Assembly: GCA_910578845.1 (NCBI GenBank)
Contig: CAJTSL010000017.1
Coordinates: forward strand, 12,090-76,089
Origin: an uncultured Lachnospiraceae bacterium
GTDB lineage: Bacteria > Bacillota > Clostridia > Lachnospirales > Lachnospiraceae
Reading direction: 5' to 3'
DNA length: 64,000 bases
The position numbers were made by a program, and so were the translations under genes. This document shows positions 23,960-30,834 of the stretch, piece by piece; positions within the stretch are counted from its first letter, which is position 1, and every line of letters starts with the position of its first letter. The notes under the pieces are model-generated. The model made no database searches. It had not been told where the DNA came from and was given only the letters and a program-made list of their open reading frames with translations.

Positions 23960-25183
23960 ATGGCAGTAAACGAGCAGGAAGTGGAACAGATTGTCAAACA
24001 AATCTTAGGCCAGCTTTCAGGGACTCCCGTGGCAGCCCAGAATGTAGCCGCACAAAACGGCAGCAGTACAGGCACGGGCATCCCATCTACGGCACATGTC
24101 GCAATGCTGACGGCGCTTGAGAAATTCGAAGTGAAAGAATTTCCTATGCCACAAGTCGGTGATGATGATATACTTGTAAGAGTAGAGGGGTGTGGCGTAT
24201 GCGGAACGGATGCGCATGAGTTCAAGAGAGACCCGTTTAGCTTAATCCCGGTAGCGCTTGGGCATGAAGGCACCGGGGAAATCGTGAAAATGGGCAAGAA
24301 CGTGAAGAAAGACAGTGCAGGAAAAGATTTGCATATCGGCGATAAAGTCGTGACCTGTATGATCTTCAAAGATGAGCCGGAGATCACGATGTATGATTTG
24401 AATAAACAGAACGTAGGGGCAGCCGATGTATACGGTCTCCTTCCCGACGATGATATCCATTTGAACGGATGGTTTTCCGATTACATACTGATCCGTGGCG
24501 GCTCTACGGTATTCAATGTCAGCGATCTGGATCTGGATTCCAGGATTTTGATTGAGCCATGTGCGGTTTTGGTACATGCGGTAGAACGTGCCAAGACGAC
24601 GGGCATCCTACGATTTAACAGCCGTGTGGTCGTACAGGGATGTGGGCCGATTGGCTTAATCTGTATCGCAGTGCTTCGCACGATGGGCATTGAGAATATC
24701 ACGGCAGTGGACGGGAATGAGATGCGGCTTGGATTCGCGAAGAAGTTAGGAGCCTCCCATACGGTGAGCTTTAAGGACTATCAGGGGATCGAAGCGTTAG
24801 CAGGAGGCGTTGCGGCTTCTTTTGACGGGCATCTGGCAGATTTTGCGTTCCAGTGTACGGGGAACCCGGCAGCACATGCGAATATTTACAAATTCATCCG
24901 TAACGGCGGTGGCCTTTGTGAATTAGGCTTCTTTGTCAACGGTGGTGATGCGACGATCAATCCGCATTTCGATTTATGTTCCAAAGAAATCACGTTGGTA
25001 GGCTCCTGGGTATATACGTTACGGGATTATGCCACGACGTTTGATTTCTTAAAGAGGGCAAAAGGGATCGGCTTGCCGCTCGCTGAGCTGATTACGCATA
25101 AGTACCCGTTAGAGCAGATCAATGAAGCGTTAAAGACCAATCTGGCAATGACGGGATTAAAGATTGCGATTGTGAATCAGTAG
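23960..25183 (+). CDS. Zinc (MDR) alcohol dehydrogenase with N-terminal targeting helix
   Basis: This 407-aa medium-chain dehydrogenase has GCGVCGTDAHEF and GHEGTGEIV for zinc binding and VVQGCGPIGLICIAVL for NAD(P). Residues 1-20 (NEQEVEQIVKQILGQL) are an amphipathic helix joined by a Ser/Gly/Ala linker to the catalytic part, the layout of a BMC cargo enzyme. It probably reduces propanal to 1-propanol and regenerates NAD+, the role played by iron-type PduQ in Salmonella. No iron-type lactaldehyde reductase is seen in the window, so this enzyme may also make propanediol from lactaldehyde. It lies 18 bases after pduP with GGAGG upstream. Confidence 0.9.
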   Translation: MAVNEQEVEQIVKQILGQLSGTPVAAQNVAAQNGSSTGTGIPSTAHVAMLTALEKFEVKEFPMPQVGDDDILVRVEGCGVCGTDAHEFKRDPFSLIPVALGHEGTGEIVKMGKNVKKDSAGKDLHIGDKVVTCMIFKDEPEITMYDLNKQNVGAADVYGLLPDDDIHLNGWFSDYILIRGGSTVFNVSDLDLDSRILIEPCAVLVHAVERAKTTGILRFNSRVVVQGCGPIGLICIAVLRTMGIENITAVDGNEMRLGFAKKLGASHTVSFKDYQGIEALAGGVAASFDGHLADFAFQCTGNPAAHANIYKFIRNGGGLCELGFFVNGGDATINPHFDLCSKEITLVGSWVYTLRDYATTFDFLKRAKGIGLPLAELITHKYPLEQINEALKTNLAMTGLKIAIVNQ

Positions 25184-25247
25184 ACAGGCAGGGGCATCGC
25201 GCCTAATATGACTTGGCCGCAGGGTTAGAAAGGAAGAGGTAATAAAG

Positions 25248-25586
25248 ATGGGTGAATTCACATCTCATAAGGAAGCAGAAGCGGTAGGCCTTTTGGAAGT
25301 GTTCGGGCTGGTATGTGCGTTCCTTGCCGCAGATGCAGGGTGCAAAGCAGCCAATGTCCGTCTGGAAGTATTTGATAAGAACAAGCCGGCTAATGCAGAT
25401 TCCCTTCCGGTACCGCTTTTGGTCACTGTTAAATTCAGAGGAAGCGTGGCGGATGTGGAGGAAGCCATGCGGGCGGCAGAGGAAGTCGCACTTGCCAATA
25501 CGGGCGTTGTATGTAAGCATATTATCCCAAGGCCTACGGAAGACACGGAGAAGATGCTGAAGATCAGCGCATTAGATAAAAGCTGA
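25248..25586 (+). CDS. BMC-H shell protein with an unusual pore loop
   Basis: This 112-aa single-domain BMC protein has VGLLEVFGLVCAFLAADAGCKAANVRLE at the N-terminus and VADVEEAMRAAEEVA plus HIIPRPTEDTEKML at the end, as in PduA/J. Between strands 2 and 3, where PduA has a short KIGSG pore loop, it has the longer DKNKPANADSLPVPLLVTV. The hexamer's central pore should therefore differ in size and polarity from the two GSG-type paralogues. It is the first of four BMC-H genes in a row, with a GGAAGAGG site. Confidence 0.9.
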   Translation: MGEFTSHKEAEAVGLLEVFGLVCAFLAADAGCKAANVRLEVFDKNKPANADSLPVPLLVTVKFRGSVADVEEAMRAAEEVALANTGVVCKHIIPRPTEDTEKMLKISALDKS

Positions 25587-25751
25587 TCCATACGGCGGCA
25601 ACGATGAAGCATCAGTTAAGCTGCCAATCAGCCAGGGGATGGCAATGATGGAGCAGCAGCCGGACAACGAAGAAATGAGAACAAAAGAAACCAAAAATCA
25701 AGCAATATAAATAATGAATGAAGAAGCAATGGAAATAAAGGAGGACAAACA

Positions 25752-26033
25752 ATGGCACAGGAAGCTTTAGGAATGGTAGAAACAAGAGGACTTACAGCAG
25801 CGATTGAGGCTGCGGATGCAATGACCAAGGCAGCAGAGGTTGTTTTAATCGGGACAGAGAAGATTGGTTCCGGCCTCGTAACAGTCATGGTACGCGGCGA
25901 TGTAGGGGCAGTCAAAGCAGCCGTAGAAGCTGGCACAAGTGCAGCAAGCAAATTGGGAGAACTGGTAGCGACACACGTAATTCCCAGGCCGCATAGCGAC
26001 GTGGAGAAAATCCTTCCGAAATTCAAAGGTTAG
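25752..26033 (+). CDS. BMC-H shell protein, PduA/PduJ type (first copy)
   Basis: This 93-aa canonical hexameric shell protein has ALGMVETRGLTAAIEAADAM, pore loop EKIGSGLVTVMVRGDVGAV and THVIPRPHSDVEKILP. It is a close paralogue of the protein at 26566. The GSG pore suits passage of small polar molecules such as 1,2-propanediol. It has a strong AAAGGAGG site, fitting a major shell component. The 165 bases before it contain no gene. Confidence 0.95.
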   Translation: MAQEALGMVETRGLTAAIEAADAMTKAAEVVLIGTEKIGSGLVTVMVRGDVGAVKAAVEAGTSAASKLGELVATHVIPRPHSDVEKILPKFKG

Positions 26034-26093
26034 TTTGCGCGCCAATGACGGATTTTGATTTTAGGCGTATGTGCAGAAAAAAGGAGAAACGGC

Positions 26094-26453
26094 ATGGGCA
26101 AGGCATATGGATTCATAGAGATAACCGGAGTCGTGGCGGCGATGGATGCACTTGATATCATGTGCAAGGCAGCCAATGTGCAGCTTTCCACATGGGAGCG
26201 CAAGCTAGGCGGAAGACTGGTTACTCTGGTCATAGAAGGAGATGTGGCAGCGGTCAGGCAGGCGGTTGAAGCAGGTTCTACGCAGGCGTTAAGAAAACCT
26301 GCGGCAGTTGGCATACTTCCTAACCCGCATCCGGAAATTGTCAGGATGGTAGAATTATCGGCAAGCCGTTTTAAAGGGAAAACGGAGCCGTCTTCCGCAT
26401 CGAAGATGTTGGGTGAAGACCCGCCGGATTTTGTCCCCAAGGACAAAGAATAA
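26094..26453 (+). CDS. BMC-H shell protein with C-terminal extension
   Basis: This 119-aa protein has a BMC fold (AYGFIEITGVVAAMDALDIMCKAANV, LVTLVIEGDVAAVRQAVEAG) with pore loop RKLGGRL instead of EKIGSG. After the fold comes a 25-residue polar tail (KTEPSSASKMLGEDPPDFVPKDKE), probably disordered. The Arg in the pore would favour anions. The start at 26094 has AAAGGAG upstream; the in-frame ATG at 26055 gives a non-BMC leader and has no such site. Tailed BMC-H proteins such as PduK or EutK often have special roles; here the tail has no metal-binding cysteines. Confidence 0.9.
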   Translation: MGKAYGFIEITGVVAAMDALDIMCKAANVQLSTWERKLGGRLVTLVIEGDVAAVRQAVEAGSTQALRKPAAVGILPNPHPEIVRMVELSASRFKGKTEPSSASKMLGEDPPDFVPKDKE

Positions 26454-26565
26454 CCCCGTCGCGTAAACTGCTCCGGAATGGAGATTAGTTCAATCAGTGA
26501 TTGTGAAAATGCAATTCATAATGATCTTATTTGTATGAAACATAGTGAAAACAGGAGGAATGATT

Positions 26566-26847
26566 ATGGCATCACTTGAAGCTTTAGGAATGGTAGAAAC
26601 AAGAGGTCTTGTAGCAGCAATTGAAGCAGCGGATGCAATGTGCAAGGCTGCAAACGTAACATTGATCGGAACAGAGAAAATCGGTTCCGGTCTTGTAACG
26701 GTTATGGTACGCGGTGATGTAGGCGCTGTAAAATCCGCAGTAGAGGCGGGCGCAAGCAGTGCCGGATCACTTGGCGAGTTAGTAGCGACTCACGTAATCC
26801 CGAGACCGCATAACGATGTGGAAATGATTTTACCGAAACTTGGTTAA
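26566..26847 (+). CDS. BMC-H shell protein, PduA/PduJ type (second copy)
   Basis: This 93-aa protein is nearly the same as the product at 25752 (same EKIGSGLVTVMVRGDVGAV core), with changes mostly near the C-terminus (GSLGELVATHVIPRPHNDVEMILPKLG). The pair mirrors PduA and PduJ of Salmonella. The start at 26566 is set by AGGAGG at 26552-26557; the upstream ATG at 26545 lacks a site. The two likely form the bulk of the shell facets. Confidence 0.95.
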   Translation: MASLEALGMVETRGLVAAIEAADAMCKAANVTLIGTEKIGSGLVTVMVRGDVGAVKSAVEAGASSAGSLGELVATHVIPRPHNDVEMILPKLG

Positions 26848-26931
26848 TCCGGATGAAATCCGCCTTGTAGGCTGTGCCGGGTCTTATGGGACGGCATAAG
26901 CTTGCAGGCTGAGCGGAAATGGAGGAGCAAA

Positions 26932-27576
26932 ATGGACACTTATCAAGAGGTAGAGCGGATTACGAGAATGGTGCTCCAGACAATGGAAGATGCCGGGGAA
27001 AACAAGAAACGCATGGCGGTTCCTGTTGGCGTATCGGCAAGGCATATCCATTTGACAAAGGAAGATGTGGAGAAGCTGTTTGGAGCGGGTTACCAACTGA
27101 CGGAGAAGAAAGAGCTGATGGGCGGACAGTTTGCCGCAAACGAGCAATGTACCATTGTAGGATTGAAGCTGCGCGCGATTGAGAATGTACGCATCTTAGG
27201 CCCAGTGAGATCGAGATCACAGGTCGAGATATCCGCTACGGATGCGCGTACATTAGGGGTCAATGCACCGCTTCGCCAGTCGGGAGATACAGCGGGCTCT
27301 TCCCCGATAGCGCTTGTAGGGCCAAAGGGAGCCATTTATTTGCAGGAAGGCTGTATTGTTGCGGCAAGGCATATCCATATGACGCCTACAGAAGCAGCTG
27401 CGGCGTCTTTACATGACGGGGATTATGTTTCCGTACAGATGGGAAATGAAAGAGGAGCCGTGTTAGACCATGTAAAGATCCGTGTCGATGAATCTTTTTC
27501 TCTTGAGATGCACATTGATACGGATGAAGCCAATGCCTGCCAGATCAAACAGGGCGATATTGCTTACATTGTATAA
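26932..27576 (+). CDS. pduL: Phosphate propanoyltransferase PduL
   Basis: This 214-aa enzyme converts propionyl-CoA and phosphate to propionyl phosphate and frees CoA inside the shell. The two PduL domains show zinc-binding SARHIHLTKEDV and AARHIHMTPTEA, each with the conserved RHIH. Residues 1-20 (TYQEVERITRMVLQTME) form the N-terminal targeting helix typical of BMC PduL. The start at 26932 follows GGAGG. No propionate kinase gene is seen in the window, so the last ATP-yielding step must use a kinase encoded elsewhere. Confidence 0.95.
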   Translation: MDTYQEVERITRMVLQTMEDAGENKKRMAVPVGVSARHIHLTKEDVEKLFGAGYQLTEKKELMGGQFAANEQCTIVGLKLRAIENVRILGPVRSRSQVEISATDARTLGVNAPLRQSGDTAGSSPIALVGPKGAIYLQEGCIVAARHIHMTPTEAAAASLHDGDYVSVQMGNERGAVLDHVKIRVDESFSLEMHIDTDEANACQIKQGDIAYIV

Positions 27577-27618
27577 AAGAGGCTTTTGGGAGAGAAAGAA
27601 GAAAGACAGGTATTGGGC

Positions 27619-27888
27619 ATGATAATCGGAAAAGTCGTAGGGAGTTTATTCTCTACCAGAAAAAACGAAAAATTAGTCGGCAATAAGTTTATGATAGTAG
27701 AGCCTGTCGAGACGATGCATGTGAGCGGTGAGCGTCTGGTTGCGATAGACATTATCGGCGCCGGTATCGGCGAGTATGTCTTAGTAGTGCAGGGTTCCGC
27801 AGCGAGGATCGGATGCGACATGGCGGATGCGCCCGTGGACGCGGCGATTGTAGGTATCATTGATGAAGGACAGGATTGGAGTAAGTGA
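27619..27888 (+). CDS. eutN: BMC-P shell vertex protein (EutN/CcmL family)
   Basis: This 89-aa protein forms pentamers that cap the corners of the shell. The EutN/CcmL fold is seen in MIIGKVVGSLFSTRK, FMIVEPVE, VAIDIIGAGIGEYVLVVQGSAAR and DAAIVGIID. I take ATG 27619 because it gives the usual length and N-terminus; a TTG at 27586 would add 11 polar residues. The ribosome site is weak (GACAGG), in keeping with the small number of pentamers needed. It overlaps or directly abuts the PduS gene. Confidence 0.93.
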   Translation: MIIGKVVGSLFSTRKNEKLVGNKFMIVEPVETMHVSGERLVAIDIIGAGIGEYVLVVQGSAARIGCDMADAPVDAAIVGIIDEGQDWSK

Positions 27889-27890
27889 TC

Positions 27891-29243
27891 ATGCTGATTG
27901 ACGGACTGAAAGAGATTGCAAGAGAAAGTGGCGTAGTGGGAGCCGGCGGCGCCGGTTTCCCATCTTATGCCAAGATGACAGATAAAGCGGATACTGTGAT
28001 TTTAAACTGCGTGGAATGCGAGCCGTTGCTAAAATTACATATACAGCTTCTCGCTCTGCATGCGGAAGAAATCGTGCAGATGTTAGAAGAAGTACGGGAA
28101 GCCTTTGGCGCGAAAGAAGCGGTCATAGGGATTAAGAGCGAACATAAGAATACGATTCGGATTGTGGAAGAGGCGCTGCATGACTATCCGTCGGTCAGGA
28201 TATGTGCGGTGCGCCCTACTTACCCGATGGGAGATGAGGTCGTCCTCATCTATGAAGCGACGGGACGCGTGATCAAACCGGGAGGGATCCCGATTGATGA
28301 AAATGTCGTCGTTTACAATACGGAAACGATGTATAATCTCTATCGTGCCGTGCATTTGCATATGCCGGTCACGGAGAAGTTAGTATCTATTGTAGGAGAA
28401 GTTGAGCATCCGCTTACCGTTGCCGTTCCGATTGGCATGACGGTGAAAGATGCTGTATCAATGGCTAAAGAAGTGACGGTGGATCATCCTGCCTATCTGA
28501 TGGGCGGGCCTATGATGGGGCGGCTTGGCACCCCGAACACCGTAATTACGAAGACAACAAACGCGATTATCGTTTTACCAGAGAATCACAAAGTGATAAT
28601 GCGCATACATAAAAACCTGGAAATAGAAAGAAAACGTGCGGCATCTTCCTGCTGTCAGTGCAGGACTTGCACGGAGATGTGCCCAAGGCATGCTTTGGGG
28701 CATCCGATTGAGCCGCACCGCATGATGCGCGCCGTGGCAAATCATGATACGAGTGATCTGTCCGTATATACGAACGCAGCATATTGCAGTAGCTGCGGAA
28801 TATGTGAGAATTACGCCTGTCCGCAGGGATTATCCCCAAGGAGCGTTATTGCGGAATTTAAAAACGGCTTAAGAGCAGCGGGGATACGACCGGAGAAATT
28901 AGAGCCGGCGGGAACCATTGCCGACAGAGAGCTTAGAAAAGTGCCTGTAGCAAGGCTAAAAGCAAGATTAGGATTGTCGGGGTACGATGTACCGGCTCCG
29001 CTTATTGATTTAGAAGAAATAGACAAAGCGTTCAAGGGGAAAGAGGCGCTCAAAGTCAAAATCCCTATGAGCCAGCATATCGGCGCACCAGCCAAACCGT
29101 GCGTGGAAGTAAATGCAGCGGTTAAGAAAGGGCAGAAAATCGCTGATGCTGCGGAGGGCCTTAGCGTGGCGATCCATTCTTCGATAGATGGTATCGTGGA
29201 AAAAGTAAATGAGAAAGAAATCGTAATACGGCATAGAGGCTAG
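27891..29243 (+). CDS. pduS: PduS/RnfC-like flavin and iron-sulfur oxidoreductase
   Basis: This 450-aa protein has an N-terminal Rossmann/flavin domain with GVVGAGGAGFPSYAK and NCVECEPLL as in RnfC/NuoF, then a SLBB-like region. Two ferredoxin-type motifs follow, CCQCRTCTEMCP and CSSCGICENYACP, and a C-terminal barrel-sandwich segment. In B12-dependent Pdu systems PduS reduces cobalamin. Here the diol dehydratase is a glycyl radical enzyme, so the electrons must serve another purpose, such as NADH recycling through the PduT shell protein. The start could be GTG 27885 (overlapping eutN) or ATG 27891; GGAG at 27878-27881 favours the latter. Confidence 0.92.
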   Translation: MLIDGLKEIARESGVVGAGGAGFPSYAKMTDKADTVILNCVECEPLLKLHIQLLALHAEEIVQMLEEVREAFGAKEAVIGIKSEHKNTIRIVEEALHDYPSVRICAVRPTYPMGDEVVLIYEATGRVIKPGGIPIDENVVVYNTETMYNLYRAVHLHMPVTEKLVSIVGEVEHPLTVAVPIGMTVKDAVSMAKEVTVDHPAYLMGGPMMGRLGTPNTVITKTTNAIIVLPENHKVIMRIHKNLEIERKRAASSCCQCRTCTEMCPRHALGHPIEPHRMMRAVANHDTSDLSVYTNAAYCSSCGICENYACPQGLSPRSVIAEFKNGLRAAGIRPEKLEPAGTIADRELRKVPVARLKARLGLSGYDVPAPLIDLEEIDKAFKGKEALKVKIPMSQHIGAPAKPCVEVNAAVKKGQKIADAAEGLSVAIHSSIDGIVEKVNEKEIVIRHRG

Positions 29244-29303
29244 GCTGTGCGAAAGCCAAAACCTCTAAGATAGACGGATTGAGGGACATTTAGAAGGGAG
29301 ATC

Positions 29304-29861
29304 ATGACAGAAATGGCGAAAGCAATCGGGATGGTAGAACTCACAACAGTATCGGCAGGCTTTACGGCAGCGGATGAAATGGCGAAGGCGGCAGATGTAG
29401 AAATTTTGCAGGCAGAAGTGACTTGTCCGGGTAAATTCGTGGTATTAGTGACCGGAGAGCTGAGTGCGGTCAGGGCTTCCGTGGACAGGGCGGAGAGTAA
29501 GTTTGCGGATAAAGTCATTGATACTTTTGTCCTGGGCAATCCGCATGAGGCTATTTTCCCCGCGATTTATGGGACTGCGCAGCCGGAGAAGATAGACGCG
29601 CTTGGCATTTTGGAGACTTATGATGTCGCGGCGCTGATTGTTGCGGCTGATATGGCGGCGAAGACGGCGCAGGTCGCGCTTATCGAGCTTCGTCTTGCCA
29701 AAGGCATGTGCGGCAAGAGCTATATGACATTGACGGGAAGCGTTTCCGCGGTGCAGGCAGCGATTGAGAGGGCGAAGGACGAAGCGGGGGATAAGGGCAT
29801 GTTCCTTGACAGTTCCGTTATTGCACGGCCTTCTGATAAATTGCTTACTTATATTTTGTAA
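29304..29861 (+). CDS. pduT: BMC-T tandem-domain shell protein, PduT type
   Basis: This 185-aa protein contains two BMC domains: residues 1-90 (AIGMVELTTVSAGFTAADEM) and 95-185 (ALGILETYDVAALIVAADMA). It forms trimers. Cys41 in EVTCPGKFV sits where PduT holds a [4Fe-4S] cluster in the trimer centre; if translation begins at the in-frame ATG 29313 the residue is Cys38, as in PduT. It follows PduS directly, so the two may carry electrons across the shell. Confidence 0.93.
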   Translation: MTEMAKAIGMVELTTVSAGFTAADEMAKAADVEILQAEVTCPGKFVVLVTGELSAVRASVDRAESKFADKVIDTFVLGNPHEAIFPAIYGTAQPEKIDALGILETYDVAALIVAADMAAKTAQVALIELRLAKGMCGKSYMTLTGSVSAVQAAIERAKDEAGDKGMFLDSSVIARPSDKLLTYIL

Positions 29862-29949
29862 TATTATCTATGTAAAAGCAACCGCAGGATTGTGGAATGG
29901 AATCGAGTGAGAGAGAAGGCATAATAAGCAGAGCATAATGGGGGCGGAT

Positions 29950-30720
29950 ATGTTAGCGGCCGAGAGAAGGAATCTGATACTGGAGAAAGTCCATGAAAAT
30001 AAGAAAGTGATCGTTAGCGAGCTAAGCAGAGAGTTTGACGTCTCAGAGGAAACAATAAGACGGGATTTGGATAAATTAGAAGAAGACGGCCACGTGATCA
30101 AAAGCTATGGCGGTGCAATTTTGAATGATAAAGGGAGCATTGACCTGCCTTTTAACGTCAGATGGAAAGCCAATACACAAGGGAAGCAGGAGATAGCGCA
30201 GATCATCAACGGAGAAATAGAAGATGGGGAGCATATTATGCTGGACGCTTCTACAACGGCAGTCTTTATCGCCAAGCACATTAAGCAGAAACGGCATTTG
30301 ACAGTGATCACCAACTCTATTGAGATCCTTTTGGAGCTTTCGGACGTGCCAGGGTGGGACATTATCGCGCCGGGAGGGCGCCTACAGGCAGGTTCCATGT
30401 CGCTGCTCGGAAAAAGGGCGGCGGATAGCATTAACGCTTATCATGTCGATAAAGTATTTTTTTCCTGTAAAGGGATTGATTTGGAGAACGGGGTCACGGA
30501 CGGCAATGACGAAACCGGTGGCATCAAGCAGAATATGATAGCAGCGGCAGAAAAAGTATATCTGGCAGTGGATTCTTCTAAGTTTGGCAAGACCGCGCTT
30601 TCTAAGATCTGTAGCTTGCCGAAAGTAGATGTGATCGTAACGGATAAAAAACCGGATGAATATTGGATGGAAATGTTTGGCAAAGCGGGGATTGCCTGTC
30701 TATATCCTGTAGGGCAGTAG
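29950..30720 (+). CDS. DeoR-family transcriptional regulator
   Basis: This 256-aa protein has a DeoR HTH (VIVSELSREFDVSEETIRRDLDKLEEDGHVIKSYGGA, about residues 16-50) and the sugar-phosphate sensor domain with LDASTTAVFIAKHI, TNSIEILLELSD and AVDSSKFGKTAL. DeoR proteins usually repress catabolic operons and respond to a phosphorylated intermediate. Fuculose-1-phosphate is a natural candidate ligand. It is placed between the shell genes and the dehydratase genes on the same strand. ATG 29938 is possible too, but 29950 gives the usual MLAAERRN start and has a G-rich site five bases upstream. Confidence 0.92.
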   Translation: MLAAERRNLILEKVHENKKVIVSELSREFDVSEETIRRDLDKLEEDGHVIKSYGGAILNDKGSIDLPFNVRWKANTQGKQEIAQIINGEIEDGEHIMLDASTTAVFIAKHIKQKRHLTVITNSIEILLELSDVPGWDIIAPGGRLQAGSMSLLGKRAADSINAYHVDKVFFSCKGIDLENGVTDGNDETGGIKQNMIAAAEKVYLAVDSSKFGKTALSKICSLPKVDVIVTDKKPDEYWMEMFGKAGIACLYPVGQ

Positions 30721-30730
30721 TGATAGCGAT

Positions 30731-30800
30731 CCTGCTCGTGATCTCGTCTATTTTGCGCAATTAAGTTTTGAAAAATAGGAGTTTCGCAATTGCTTATATA
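30731..30800 (+). repeat. Repeat family 2, copy 1
   Basis: CTATTTTGCGCAATTAAG, TTTTGAAAAATAGGA and GTTTCGCAATTGC in succession; the ends pair as a palindrome (GCGCAATT...AATTGCGA type). The reverse complement of the whole 70 bases matches 63840-63910 closely. Confidence 0.8.
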
Positions 30801-30834
30801 TGGCAGGAATGGTAGAAAGGAGAAGTGCTTAGGG

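Noticed and set aside
27891..29243. PduS as evidence for a B12-dependent diol dehydratase
   Set aside because: No PduCDE, PduGH or adenosyltransferase genes are present; the dehydratase is a glycyl radical enzyme.
20309..29861. Ethanolamine-utilisation compartment
   Set aside because: EutS, EutP and EutN homologues are present, but there is no ethanolamine ammonia-lyase; the aldolase, glycyl radical dehydratase and PduP/L/S/T show propanediol from fucose or rhamnose.
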